A stretch of 64,000 nucleotides of DNA from Jatrophihabitans sp964252635. Its GTDB lineage: Bacteria > Actinomycetota > Actinomycetes > Mycobacteriales > Jatrophihabitantaceae. A program made the position numbers and the translations under genes. The stretch spans positions 38,889 through 102,888 of the forward strand of contig NZ_CAXUNP010000011.1 of NCBI RefSeq assembly GCF_964252635.1, read 5' to 3'. Position 1 is the stretch's first letter; every line of letters starts with the position of its first letter. Shown here piece by piece: positions 41,689-50,574 of this stretch. The notes beneath the pieces are model-generated. The model was not told where the DNA came from. It was given only the letters and a program-made list of their open reading frames with translations, and did no database searches.

Positions 41689-42468
41689 ATGTCGTCTCTG
41701 ATCGACGCCACCGACTTCGAGTGGCCGGTTGTCGCCGGACCCTGCGGCGCGGACGGCCCGGCGAACATCACGCCGGAGCAGTGGGCCGCGGTGCAGGACG
41801 CGGCCGTGCGGTGGCTGTGGTCGCTGTCCGGGCGGCAGTTCGGCACTTGGACCGTCGTGTGGCGGCCTGAGTGGACGAACCCGCCGCCACGGCCGGTCGG
41901 CTGCGGTCTCGGGTCGTACGCTCGCGCGTTGACCGGTACGGGTCTCGCCGCCGACCCGGCCCGGGCGGCAGCGGACCCGCGGGTGACGGTACTGCCGGGC
42001 CCGGTCGTCGACGTCTCTGAGGTGCGACTCGCCGGGGCGGTGCTGCCGAGCTCGGGCTACGAGATGCAGGGCGACCGGCTGGTCCGCATCGACGGACAGG
42101 CATGGCCGCGCAGCCAGGACACCACGCTCGTCGCGACGCAGGCCGGGACGTGGCAGGTGACATACACGCGCGGCCGCCCGGTCCCGGCGGGCGGCCAGGT
42201 CGCGGCCGGGATCCTCGCGTGCGAGCTCGCCGCCGCCATCCTGGGGAACACCTGCAAGCTGCCGGCCAACGTCACCAGCGTCGTCCGCAACGGCGTCACC
42301 ATCAACCGGCAGCTCGACCAGCTGATCCTCGGCTTCACCGGCCTGTCAGCGGTCGACCAGTGGGCCCGGCAGGTCAACCCCAAGGCCCGCCCGTCCGACT
42401 CGGCCGTCTGGTCGCCCGACCTCGACCCGAACCTCTACCCGCAGCCGTTCTCCTACGGGGGGAGCTGA
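41689..42468 (+). CDS. Head-tail connector/adaptor protein
   Basis: 259 residues. ITPEQWAAVQDAAVRWLWSL, then VVDVSEVRLAGAVLPSSGYE with RLVRIDGQAWPRS and a late helix (VAAGILACELAAAILGN) are typical of Gp6-like connectors that sit under the portal. RBS GAGAGG 9 nt before the ATG. Confidence 0.7.
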   Translation: MSSLIDATDFEWPVVAGPCGADGPANITPEQWAAVQDAAVRWLWSLSGRQFGTWTVVWRPEWTNPPPRPVGCGLGSYARALTGTGLAADPARAAADPRVTVLPGPVVDVSEVRLAGAVLPSSGYEMQGDRLVRIDGQAWPRSQDTTLVATQAGTWQVTYTRGRPVPAGGQVAAGILACELAAAILGNTCKLPANVTSVVRNGVTINRQLDQLILGFTGLSAVDQWARQVNPKARPSDSAVWSPDLDPNLYPQPFSYGGS

Positions 42469-42470
42469 CC

Positions 42471-43148
42471 ATGGCGCGCCGAGCACGAGCCAGCCGCCCG
42501 GCCGCACGGTTCCGCGAGCACGAACGGGACGTCATCGACGCCGAGGTCGTCGACGAGCAACCAGCACCGGAGTCGACCGGTACGGGCCTCGCGGTGCGTG
42601 AGGCGCGGCAGCTGTTCGTTGCCCACGCCGACGGGGACACGATCTACCTGCAGCTGCTCCGCCCCGTCACCGGCTACGGCAACACCAACGACGTGCTGCA
42701 GCTCGTCCAGACCCCGCAGGTCGACGCGCTCATCGCGCAGGGCTTCGCCGTCATCGTCAGTTCCCCGACGTTCCCGCCCGTCGCCTTGGCCCCGACGTCG
42801 CTGCGGTGGCAGCCCTACACCCACTACCCAGCGAACTGGGTCGTGCTCAACCCCACCGGCCAGGTCGTCCAAGCCACCAGCGACCACGTCTCGCTCGGCA
42901 CCTACACGGCTGACGCCGCCGCATGGTCCCTGCTCAACGACATCGGCGCCGGAGGCCAGGTCACCAAGGCGGCCATCACGGCGACCGGGCTGGCACCGTC
43001 GGACATCGGGGCCGCGCAGCTCCCGAACGGGTCCACCCCCGGCTTTGTCGCTACCGTCGGCAGCGACGGAAACTCGCTCGTGTACGTCACACCCCCCGGG
43101 TCCCCGGTTGCCTACGACACCGACGGTGTCCCGTACCTGACGATCTGA
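42471..43148 (+). CDS. Tail fibre/spike accessory protein (unknown)
   Basis: 225 residues. A helical, charged N-terminus (FREHERDVIDAEVVDEQPAP) then small beta repeats (GQVVQATSDHVSLGTYTADA; NGSTPGFVATVGSDGNSLVY). It lies just before the tailspike gene, with RBS GGGGGGAG. It may be an adaptor for the spike or a short fibre. Confidence 0.5.
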   Translation: MARRARASRPAARFREHERDVIDAEVVDEQPAPESTGTGLAVREARQLFVAHADGDTIYLQLLRPVTGYGNTNDVLQLVQTPQVDALIAQGFAVIVSSPTFPPVALAPTSLRWQPYTHYPANWVVLNPTGQVVQATSDHVSLGTYTADAAAWSLLNDIGAGGQVTKAAITATGLAPSDIGAAQLPNGSTPGFVATVGSDGNSLVYVTPPGSPVAYDTDGVPYLTI

Positions 43149-43156
43149 GGGCAGCG

Positions 43157-45367
43157 ATGACACAGGACCCGTCGAAGCGGCTCGTCACCGAGAACGTCGG
43201 CGCCCGCATGCACCCCGTCACCGGGATGTTCCACGACATCGGGTTCGGAGTCGTCGGCGACAAGATCCACGACGACACCGCCGCCCTGCAGACCGCTGTG
43301 AACGCAGCCGCCGCCGCGAAACGGCCGCTGCTCGTCATGGGCACGCCACGGCTGACCGCCCCACTCGCGCTGCCCGCCAACACCCACCTGCGGTTCAACG
43401 GACCGAACAGCGGACTGATCCGTGACCACGCCACCACGGGCGCGGGCGGCGGCACCCTGATCAACGCCACTATGACCGACGACGGCGCCCTGCACGACAG
43501 CAACATCGTCATCGAGGGCGGCTACATTGCCCGCAAGAACGCCGCCGCCACCGGCAAGCACCTGTCGTTCATCGGCGTCCTGGGCTTGAAGATCAAGGGT
43601 CTCGACATCCGCGACGCCGACGGCGACTGGATGGCGACGCTCAAGAACTGCGCGTTCTTCTCCGTCACCGACGGCATCTGGAACTGCAACGGCGGCACCC
43701 TCTACAACGACGGCCTGCACATCTACGGCGGCCACCACTTCACCATCAGCGACATGATCATCACGGCCGGTGACGACGCCCTCGCCATCACCAACGAGTC
43801 CGCCAATGGCACCTGGCTCGAGCACTTCGAGGTCACCAACTGCGTCCTTGAATCCAACGCCGCCGGTATGCTCAAGGTCGCCGTCGGCCCCCGATCTCCC
43901 ACCGGCGTCCGGCACGGTCACTTCAGCAACATCGGCGGCCGCAAGACCAGCACGACCGGGTCAATCCCCATCTGGTTCTACGACGCGTCGCCCAACGACG
44001 ACAAGATGTACGACATCACCGTCGACGGGCTCACCGTTGACGTGCAGAACATCGGCGGCAACGTCGTCTGGATGCAGGGCGTCGACGGGCTCCGCCTGGA
44101 CAACGTCACCGTCACCAACCCCAACGGCACCCCGATCTACGTCTCGGGCGGCACCAACGCCGTCAACCAGGTCTTCACCCTCACCGCGACCGGCGGCACC
44201 TTCACCATCCACGACCCCGTCAGCAACACCGACAGCGCCGCCATCAGCGCCACCTCCGGCACCCTCGCCGCCGACATCCAAGCCGCGATCCGCGCGTTCC
44301 CCAACATGTCGACCGCCACCGGCAACGCCAACGGCGACTCCACCGTCGTCGCCGGCGGCACAGCCGGCACCTTCACCGTCACCCTCGCCCCCGCCCCCTC
44401 CGTCCTCGGCTGGAAAGCGTTCACCTTCGGCACCGGCTCCCTCACCGGCGGCACCATCACCACCGCCACGCCCAGCCTCGCGGCCAAGAACGTGCGACTC
44501 GGCAAGCCCCGGGTCGTCGGAACCCAGACCGCGGCCACCACCGACGCCATCCGCTGCGACGACCTCACCGACGGCGGCATCATTGACGCCGAGATCAAGA
44601 ACCCCACCGGCCGCGGCGTCCTGCTCAACCGCTGCACCGACGTTCAGCTCCGCGGCGGCGTCATTGACGGAGCCGCCAGCTACGGCGTCAACTTCATCGC
44701 CACCACCGGCTGCACCATGCGCGGCATGCGGGTCAAGAACAGCGCCCAACCGTTCGCCGAGTCCAACACCAGCACCTACACCGCCGTCGTGGACAACGAC
44801 TTCCGGGGCAACACCACCCAGACCGTCGGCACCTACGGCGGCTCGAACATCGACGCCCGCAACAACGTCGGTATCGCCGTCGTTGGCCAACGGCACATTA
44901 TGGTGCCGTACTTCGTCCCGGCCGCCGCGGTGGGCGCGTGGCCCACCGCGAACGTCGAGATCGGCATGCGGTTCGCGGTCGAGCAGACCATGACGTTCCG
45001 GTACCTCCGCACCACCATCGGCGCCGCGTCCGGGAACGTCGCCTTCACCATCCGCAAGCTCAGCGGCACCGGCGACGGCACCGCCACCATCGTGAAGAGC
45101 ACCGGGATCGTGGCCTGCCCCGCCGCCGGGTCAATCCGCTACGACCTCGGCGCGTTCACCCTCGCCCCCGGGGAGTACGTCGTCTCCATCTGGGCGGACA
45201 ACACCACCGTCACGTTCCCGGTGCAGACCACCGCCGCGCCGGCCAACCTCCCGGTGTCGTTCAAGAGCGGCGCTCAGTCCAGCGGCCCGCAGACCTCGGT
45301 CCCGATCAACTGGCAGACCACGGCCAACAACGTCGCCGTCATGGTGGCGCTCGAAGCCGACGTGTAG
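43157..45367 (+). CDS. Beta-helix tailspike (pectate-lyase-like)
   Basis: 736 residues. GDKIHDDTAALQTAVNAAAA is the classic N-terminal block of right-handed beta-helix spikes (pectate-lyase/GH28-like), followed by coils such as NIVIEGGYIARK, LKIKGLDIRDADGDW, HIYGGHHFTISDMIITAGDD and LRLDNVTVTNPNG. An inserted region (about 340-440) is rich in Thr, Gly and Ala. The end (about 590-736, FAVEQTMTFRYLRTTIGAAS) is a jelly-roll-type domain. It probably binds and cuts a surface glycan of the host. The stop abuts the acyltransferase gene on the other strand. Confidence 0.8.
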   Translation: MTQDPSKRLVTENVGARMHPVTGMFHDIGFGVVGDKIHDDTAALQTAVNAAAAAKRPLLVMGTPRLTAPLALPANTHLRFNGPNSGLIRDHATTGAGGGTLINATMTDDGALHDSNIVIEGGYIARKNAAATGKHLSFIGVLGLKIKGLDIRDADGDWMATLKNCAFFSVTDGIWNCNGGTLYNDGLHIYGGHHFTISDMIITAGDDALAITNESANGTWLEHFEVTNCVLESNAAGMLKVAVGPRSPTGVRHGHFSNIGGRKTSTTGSIPIWFYDASPNDDKMYDITVDGLTVDVQNIGGNVVWMQGVDGLRLDNVTVTNPNGTPIYVSGGTNAVNQVFTLTATGGTFTIHDPVSNTDSAAISATSGTLAADIQAAIRAFPNMSTATGNANGDSTVVAGGTAGTFTVTLAPAPSVLGWKAFTFGTGSLTGGTITTATPSLAAKNVRLGKPRVVGTQTAATTDAIRCDDLTDGGIIDAEIKNPTGRGVLLNRCTDVQLRGGVIDGAASYGVNFIATTGCTMRGMRVKNSAQPFAESNTSTYTAVVDNDFRGNTTQTVGTYGGSNIDARNNVGIAVVGQRHIMVPYFVPAAAVGAWPTANVEIGMRFAVEQTMTFRYLRTTIGAASGNVAFTIRKLSGTGDGTATIVKSTGIVACPAAGSIRYDLGAFTLAPGEYVVSIWADNTTVTFPVQTTAAPANLPVSFKSGAQSSGPQTSVPINWQTTANNVAVMVALEADV

Positions 45368-47569
45368 CTAGCTCGTCTTGGCCAGCACGGACCGCAGCTG
45401 AGGCGCCAACGCCCGGGCGTACTGCGGGGTAATGTGCGCCTCGTCGCGACGCATCAAGATGTTCCCGACGAACGGAGGGCATTCCCCGTCCGGGTTGCAG
45501 AACCAGGAACGGGTGTCGACGTAGGTCGCACCGGTGGTCTTCGCCGCCGCCCGTTCGGCCTGAGAGATCGAGTACCAGGTGTCGGAGATGGTGGAGATGC
45601 AGTCCCCAGGGTGGCTGAGCCGGGTGGCGCAGCTCTGGATGTTCTTGCCCTGAGACACGGGCGCGAGGACGACCGTCCTCTTCGCCGATTTCGTCAGCCG
45701 CGACAGCGTGTCGGTCATGCCCTTCTGCCACTCCGCGTTCGCCGCCTGACCCTGCGCGTGGTCACTGAGGGAGTGCACCTTTCCCTCGGTGCCGGACACC
45801 ACTACGAGGTCAGGGTGGAGTTGCGCAACGCGCCCGAACGCCCACTGGCGGTGCTTCGTGCAGTTCGACAGGCCCGCGATCTGACCGGTGACGACGTTCG
45901 CTGCCGGGCAACTTGACTCGGTGACGCCCCGGACGGACCAGCCGAGCGGAGACAGGGCAGCGCGGATACCTGCGATCCACGACAGGGCAATCGAGTCACC
46001 GAACACCACCACGGTGTGCTTGGCCGTCGGCGATCCGAAGAAACACGACGTCGGGTCGGTGGTCGACGTGTCGTCGCATCCTGCCGAGTCCTCCGGCGGC
46101 CGGACCGTGCTGATGGTGTCGAGTGACGGGGTCAGCCTTTCCGGCCAGTTGTCGGCACGCAACGCGACGGTGATGGCCTTCTGCAGCGGCGTCTGCGCGG
46201 CGGTCGTCGCGCCGTCCGTCGACGCCGCGCCCAAGCCGAGGGAAGCGGTGGTCTGTTGTCCCGAGGAGTCGTTCGAGTTGATCACGACCAGGCCGGTTGC
46301 GACGACCGCGAGGGTGACGAGCACCGTCAGCGAGATGCCGAGGTCGCCCAGGATGACACCTCGCGGGTCGTGTCGCTGATGCCGGCGAGCGGGGTGCTTG
46401 GGGTTGAGCCACCGGGAGTTTTTGATCGGCTGCTCGAACAGGTAGAACGACGCCGTCGCGCCGACGAGCGTGCCGCCGAGGACCACGATGTAGTAGCTGG
46501 CCGTGTCGGGGGTCATGACGTCGGCCAGGATGATCAGCAGCGGCCAGTGCCACAGGTACAGGCCGTAGGAGATGTTGCCTAAGAACACGGCGACGGGGTT
46601 GCGCAGCGGCCAGCCGGCGACGGCCGGTTCCCGGCCGGTACCGGACGCGATCATCAGCGCGGTACCGATGACCGGGACCGCCGCCCAGGGCGCAGGGAAC
46701 TGGCTGTGGTCGTCAATGATGAACGCGCCGACAAGGACTACGGCGAGCCCGGCCAGCAGCAGCACGGGACGTGCCGCGTGCGGGATGGCGGCCAACTGTG
46801 CCGCGACCAGCGCGAGGACGACGCCGACCCCGAGCTCCCAGGCGCGGGTGAACGTGGAGAAATAGGCGACGGTCGCGTTGCTGCTGGACTGATTCATCGC
46901 CCAGACGAAGGACACGACGACCAGCACCGTCACCACCGCGGCGGTTAGGGTGCGCGCCTGCCGGTGAACCAGTCGAGCGGCGGCCACGCCGCAGACCGCG
47001 AACAGGGCGGGCCACACGACGTAGAACTGCTCCTCCACGGACAGCGACCAGAAGTGCTGCAGCGGCGACGGGGCGTTCTGGGCGGCGAAGTAGTCAGTGC
47101 CGACGTCGGCGAAGTGCCAGTTGGCGCCGAACACGAGCGCCCAAAGGGCGTCGATGCCGACGTCGTGGGCTCGGGAAGCGTAGAACACGCTACGGGCCGC
47201 AATCGTGGTGCCAGCGAGCACCAGCACCGCCGCCGGCAGGATCCGCTTGATCCGGTGGGCGTAGAAATCCAGGAACGACACCTTGCCGGTGCGATCGCGG
47301 CCAATCATCAGCTGCTGGGTGATGACGAACCCGGAGATGACGAAGAATACGTCGACGCCGATGAAGCCGCCGCGGGGCCAGTCGAAGACGTGCGACAGGA
47401 TGACAAGTAGCACAGCAAGCGCGCGCATGCCCTGGATGTCACGGCGACGACGCTCAACGGGCGAAGTGACGGCCGGTGCGGGCTTGGGCCGCCGCCGACG
47501 TTCCGGGGCACTGCCGATGGTGCTGTCGTTGCCTCCGAGGGCGCGGCTCCATGCGTCAGTTTGAGTCAC
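45368..47569 (-). CDS. Acyltransferase 3 (OafA-like) with C-terminal SGNH domain; likely moron
   Basis: 733 residues. The membrane domain (about 45-395, ten or so segments) opens IQGMRALAVLLVILSHVFDW, with GGFIGVDVFFVISGFVITQQ, ILPAAVLVLAG and FWSLSVEEQFYVVWPALF. The periplasmic SGNH part (about 510-733) has block I VVFGDSIALSW and the DxxH pair in RRDEAHITPQYA. Such enzymes O-acetylate cell-surface glycans. It is the only gene on the minus strand in the late region and lies directly behind the tailspike. Lysogenic conversion that hides the receptor is the natural reading. GTG start with GGGAG upstream. Confidence 0.85.
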   Translation of the reverse strand: MTQTDAWSRALGGNDSTIGSAPERRRRPKPAPAVTSPVERRRRDIQGMRALAVLLVILSHVFDWPRGGFIGVDVFFVISGFVITQQLMIGRDRTGKVSFLDFYAHRIKRILPAAVLVLAGTTIAARSVFYASRAHDVGIDALWALVFGANWHFADVGTDYFAAQNAPSPLQHFWSLSVEEQFYVVWPALFAVCGVAAARLVHRQARTLTAAVVTVLVVVSFVWAMNQSSSNATVAYFSTFTRAWELGVGVVLALVAAQLAAIPHAARPVLLLAGLAVVLVGAFIIDDHSQFPAPWAAVPVIGTALMIASGTGREPAVAGWPLRNPVAVFLGNISYGLYLWHWPLLIILADVMTPDTASYYIVVLGGTLVGATASFYLFEQPIKNSRWLNPKHPARRHQRHDPRGVILGDLGISLTVLVTLAVVATGLVVINSNDSSGQQTTASLGLGAASTDGATTAAQTPLQKAITVALRADNWPERLTPSLDTISTVRPPEDSAGCDDTSTTDPTSCFFGSPTAKHTVVVFGDSIALSWIAGIRAALSPLGWSVRGVTESSCPAANVVTGQIAGLSNCTKHRQWAFGRVAQLHPDLVVVSGTEGKVHSLSDHAQGQAANAEWQKGMTDTLSRLTKSAKRTVVLAPVSQGKNIQSCATRLSHPGDCISTISDTWYSISQAERAAAKTTGATYVDTRSWFCNPDGECPPFVGNILMRRDEAHITPQYARALAPQLRSVLAKTS

Positions 47570-47600
47570 AGCATCTCCCAGGGGGCTAGCGCACGGTCGG

Positions 47601-47622
47601 CGACGATCGTAAGTGATCGTCG
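47601..47622. promoter_or_regulatory. Inverted repeat in the divergent moron promoter region
   Basis: CGACGATC-GTAAGT-GATCGTCG, a perfect 8-bp inverted repeat, between the acyltransferase and the membrane protein genes. It is a likely operator shared by both. Confidence 0.55.
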
Positions 47623-47652
47623 GACGCGGCGCAGTTTGGCGGGGATAGTGAA

Positions 47653-47658
47653 TATGAT
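47653..47658 (+). promoter_or_regulatory. -10 box of the divergent membrane-protein gene
   Basis: TATGAT ends 6 nt before GTG 47665, and no Shine-Dalgarno site is present; a leaderless transcript fits. No clear -35. Confidence 0.5.
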
Positions 47659-47664
47659 TTCGCC

Positions 47665-48336
47665 GTGCGCCGCGTTTCCTTTGTCTACGGCTCGGTCGTG
47701 ACGGGTTTCAGCGAGCTGGCTCGCTTATACGGTAGGTACGTCGCGGCGACAGCGGTGGTTGTGGTTGTCGCGGGGGTGAGCGTGCCGCCAATACTGCATT
47801 GGGTGCCGCTACGGTGGACACTGCCCGTTGGCTTAGCGCTTGTCGCTGTTTTGGTTATCGAGGGTGCCTACAGACAGTGGTTGGACCTGCATGACGCGTC
47901 GCCACCGCCCTCCCCGCTAATACAGGAAACGCCCATCCCGCCTATGCAGTATGACGATGAGACCTTCTTTCGAGATGCGCTTGCTCTTGCCGATGAAATG
48001 GACAGTCTGGCTGGCCAGTATCCCGAGTCCAAACTGCCCGCCCGCTCGGTCGACCGCAGTGCTCGACAGCGGGGAGAGTTCATCTACCTTGCGGCGGAGA
48101 TACGTGCGCGGTTCAATCTCCGAGTTCGCAGCCTCGCTGTATACGCCGTGAACGCTGGCTTCGTGGACGTCGACTGGGGCTTGCGCCTTCAGACTTACGG
48201 CATGCATAACGCATCACCCCGTGGACTTCACGAAACGGCTGACAAGCTGCGGGCCATTGTTCAGCGGCAACGGAAGACAAGAACGGATTTACCGGAATGG
48301 GACACGGGTCTCGGCACTTCTATGGGCCCACCTTAG
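47665..48336 (+). CDS. Two-TM membrane protein (unknown; likely moron)
   Basis: 223 residues. Two hydrophobic segments (YVAATAVVVVVAGVSVPPIL; WTLPVGLALVAVLVIEGAYR), then a soluble helical domain (FFRDALALADEMDSLAGQYP; GEFIYLAAEIRARFNLRV). The visible GC is below that of neighbours, pointing to separate origin. It is divergent from the acyltransferase with a shared inverted repeat and followed by a strong terminator, so it is likely transcribed in the lysogen. It may block superinfection; this is inference only. Confidence 0.7.
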   Translation: MRRVSFVYGSVVTGFSELARLYGRYVAATAVVVVVAGVSVPPILHWVPLRWTLPVGLALVAVLVIEGAYRQWLDLHDASPPPSPLIQETPIPPMQYDDETFFRDALALADEMDSLAGQYPESKLPARSVDRSARQRGEFIYLAAEIRARFNLRVRSLAVYAVNAGFVDVDWGLRLQTYGMHNASPRGLHETADKLRAIVQRQRKTRTDLPEWDTGLGTSMGPP

Positions 48337-48426
48337 GCGTCGTACTTGCGGGCCGCTCTCAATACGCGAACGAGGGCGGTCACTACTGATAACCTCAAAT
48401 CGCCCCGGCGCATTGCGCGCAGAGTC

Positions 48427-48458
48427 CGCCCCGTTAGCCCTGACCGGCTGGCGGGGCG
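48427..48458 (+). terminator. Terminator of the moron unit
   Basis: CGCCCCGTTAGCC pairs with GGCTGGCGGGGCG over 13 bp (two G-T pairs) with a CTGACC loop, followed by TCTTCGTC. It insulates the moron from the late genes. Confidence 0.75.
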
Positions 48459-48476
48459 TCTTCGTCATCCACAGAT

Positions 48477-48502
48477 GCGCACCGTCCTATAGATTGGTGC
48501 GC
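48477..48502. promoter_or_regulatory. Inverted repeat before the next late gene
   Basis: GCGCACC/GGTGCGC with a 12-nt AT-richer loop, 17 bp before ATG 48519. It could be an operator or a leader hairpin. The gap 48,337-48,518 contains otherwise only the terminator. Confidence 0.45.
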
Positions 48503-48518
48503 GTGTTCTAATCAGGGG

Positions 48519-48884
48519 ATGGCGCTGGCGGTCCACCTGCACCAGCCGCCCGGCTCCGGGTTTCTACTCGCCTGGGGCCACCATGCGACCGGCTGGTGGG
48601 GCTGCGTCGCGATGCGCGTCCGCCTGGTCGACGTCGACGACGAACTCGAGGTCGCCGCCTGGATCCCGGCGCAGGCCCTGTCGAAACCGAATTGGGTGCA
48701 CGGCAGCGGCGACGTGACCCGCATCGAGCTGCCGGCCGAGGACCGCGCGTGGCCCGGGCCGCCACGCTGGCCGTCCTGGTACGTCGGTGCGTGGGCGTCC
48801 GGGGACCTGCGGCTGCCGCCCGGGCTGCAGATGGTCACCGGGGCGGGGTGGCGGAACAAGCCGGCCCGCGGCCCTAGACCGTAG
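48519..48884 (+). CDS. Phage protein (unknown)
   Basis: 121 residues, beta-rich with many tryptophans (GSGFLLAWGHHATGWWGCVA; RWPSWYVGAWASGDLRLPPG). No family recognised. AGGGG lies only 1 nt before the ATG, so initiation is unclear. Confidence 0.55.
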   Translation: MALAVHLHQPPGSGFLLAWGHHATGWWGCVAMRVRLVDVDDELEVAAWIPAQALSKPNWVHGSGDVTRIELPAEDRAWPGPPRWPSWYVGAWASGDLRLPPGLQMVTGAGWRNKPARGPRP

Positions 48885-48889
48885 ACAGG

Positions 48890-49165
48890 GTGGCGGCCCC
48901 CAGCTCTACCGTCGAGCACGTGGACGGCTACCAGGAACGGATCCGGCCCGGCGGCGTCATCGAGATCCTGGACGGCACCGGCCACGTCATCGGTCACGTC
49001 CGCCCGGACCGTCCCGCGACCGACAGATGGGTCGCGTCGCCGCTCGACGAGCCCAACGCGTTCCCGTCGTTCCGGGAGGCGATGGCAGCCGTCGTCGCGC
49101 GGTGGGAGTCGATGCTGGCGCTTCGCGGCCAGTACGGCCCGACCCTCGACGTCGGCGACGGCTGA
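48890..49165 (+). CDS. Phage protein (unknown)
   Basis: 91 residues: YQERIRPGGVIEILDGTGHV, IGHVRPDRPATDRWVA and a C-terminal helix (FPSFREAMAAVVARWESMLA). No family recognised. The GTG is 5 nt after the previous stop. Confidence 0.5.
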   Translation: MAAPSSTVEHVDGYQERIRPGGVIEILDGTGHVIGHVRPDRPATDRWVASPLDEPNAFPSFREAMAAVVARWESMLALRGQYGPTLDVGDG

Positions 49166-49175
49166 CCGGTCCACC

Positions 49176-49196
49176 CGGACGGCCCCGCCGACGATG
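49176..49196 (+). promoter_or_regulatory. Late-region CGGACG-N12-AT[G] element, copy 4
   Basis: CGGACG at 49176-49181, 12 nt, ATG in place of ATC (49194-49196), 5 nt, GTG start 49202. A slightly divergent copy with exact spacing. Confidence 0.5.
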
Positions 49197-49201
49197 AACC
49201 G

Positions 49202-49720
49202 GTGGCCGACCCGCAACCCGACCTGGCGTTCCAGCTCGCTGACCGGCTGCTCGGCCACATCCTCGACCGTCTCGCCGCGGCCGACGCGACACCCGGGCGG
49301 GCGTTCGTGTGCGCTGAACGGACCATCCCGGCCGACGACTGCTGCGACGGGCTCGTCTGGACCCGCGTCGCGTCGATAGTCCCGACGAACGGGGACGTAG
49401 CGCAGGACCGCAGCATCCGGCCCGCCGGCGACCTCCCGGTCGGGCACGCGATCCGGCTCGAGGCCGGGCACCTGCGCTGCGCCCCGTCGCCGGTCGACGA
49501 GGGCGGTGCCCCGCCCGACCCTGCCGAGTACACCGCCAGCGCCATCACGTCGTCGGTCGACCGGGCTGCGGTCCGCTACGCGATCGAGTGCGACCTGCCG
49601 GCCGATCTGCTCGAGCTGCAGTGCGACGCACAGGTCGTCGACCAGTGGGCGCCGCTCAACGCCGCCGGATGCGCCGGCGGGTTCATCACCACCTCCATCG
49701 TCGTCACGATGGTCAACTGA
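49202..49720 (+). CDS. Probable tail completion/neck protein
   Basis: 172 residues. Helix LAFQLADRLLGHILDRLAAA, then beta strands with CDGLVWTRVASIVPTNG and AAVRYAIECDLPADLLELQC, a pattern seen in neck/minor tail genes preceding the gp10-like protein. The assignment is from position. The start is set by the upstream element. Confidence 0.55.
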   Translation: MADPQPDLAFQLADRLLGHILDRLAAADATPGRAFVCAERTIPADDCCDGLVWTRVASIVPTNGDVAQDRSIRPAGDLPVGHAIRLEAGHLRCAPSPVDEGGAPPDPAEYTASAITSSVDRAAVRYAIECDLPADLLELQCDAQVVDQWAPLNAAGCAGGFITTSIVVTMVN

Positions 49721-49732
49721 AGGGACGCCGTC

Positions 49733-50095
49733 ATGGCACGCAGGAAGATCGAGATCGAGTACATCCGCGACGTCGTCGGCCACCCGAAGGCGGGGACCGT
49801 GCTGAAGGTGGAACGGACGGAGATGGTCGACGCGCTCATCGGCCAGGGGATCGTTGTGAACCTCGGCGACGACGACGCCGACGTGCCGGTCGAGCTCGAC
49901 CAGGGCGAGCAGCAGAACGCGTCCGGACCCGCCGAGCCGAACGGCGACGAGGACGAGCGGCCGGCCGACGGCGGGGACCACAACGGTCCGGCAGACCCGC
50001 CGACCGACCCGAACGCCGACGTCGCACCCGACGGGTCCACCGCGGTCCCCGCAAAGAAGACGCCGGCGAAGAAGACCGCCCGCCAGCGTGGCTGA
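49733..50095 (+). CDS. Phage protein with acidic and lysine-rich tail (unknown)
   Basis: 120 residues. The N-terminal 55 form a small domain (KIEIEYIRDVVGHPKAGTVL with VDALIGQGIVVNLGDDD), the rest is acidic and then a KKTPAKKTARQRG tail. This resembles the small proteins found before HK97-gp10 homologs. Overlaps the next gene by 8 nt. Confidence 0.55.
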   Translation: MARRKIEIEYIRDVVGHPKAGTVLKVERTEMVDALIGQGIVVNLGDDDADVPVELDQGEQQNASGPAEPNGDEDERPADGGDHNGPADPPTDPNADVAPDGSTAVPAKKTPAKKTARQRG

Positions 50096-50486
50096 GGTCG
50101 TCCTCGACATCTCCGCCGCCGCGTTCGAAGCCTGGGCGCTGAGCCCGGACGGGCCGATCGTCGCGCTGATGGCGGAGAAGGGCGCGCTCGTCGAGGAGCT
50201 CGCGAAGAAGAACGCTCCCAAGGGCCGCACCGGTGACCTCGAGGAGTCGATTCAGATGACCCCGCCGGTCATCGTCGGGGGGCGGGTCGAGGTGACGGTC
50301 GAAGCGACCGCGCCGTACGCCCTGTACGTGCACGAGGGCACCCGGCCGCACGTGATCGAGCCGAGGACGGCGCGGGTCCTCGCGTGGGAGGGTCCGGACG
50401 GCCCGGTGTTCAGTCGCCGGGTTTCTCACCCGGGGACCAAGGCAAATCCGTTTCTTCAGGATGCTGTAGTGGCCGTCATCGCGTAG
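50088..50486 (+). CDS. HK97 gp10-like tail component
   Basis: 132 residues. KKNAPKGRTGDLEESIQMTP and VEATAPYALYVHEGTRPHVI are the HK97-gp10 family hallmarks, with FSRRVSHPGTKANPFLQDAV at the end. It sits at the head-tail interface and completes the tail. Confidence 0.88.
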   Translation: MAEVVLDISAAAFEAWALSPDGPIVALMAEKGALVEELAKKNAPKGRTGDLEESIQMTPPVIVGGRVEVTVEATAPYALYVHEGTRPHVIEPRTARVLAWEGPDGPVFSRRVSHPGTKANPFLQDAVVAVIA

Positions 50487-50495
50487 GTGGCGTCT

Positions 50496-50516
50496 CGGAC
50501 GGTGATTTGGAAGATC
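50496..50516 (+). promoter_or_regulatory. Late-region CGGACG-N12-ATC element, copy 5
   Basis: CGGACG at 50496-50501 and ATC at 50514-50516, directly after the gp10-like gene. A 58-nt leader follows, with a hairpin (GCCCCGG/CCGGGGC, 50523-50549) before the HNH gene. Confidence 0.55.
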
Positions 50517-50574
50517 TGGGGTGCCCCGGCGGTGATCAGACCCCGGGGCGTGGCCAGATCCCGGGAGATCCGAC

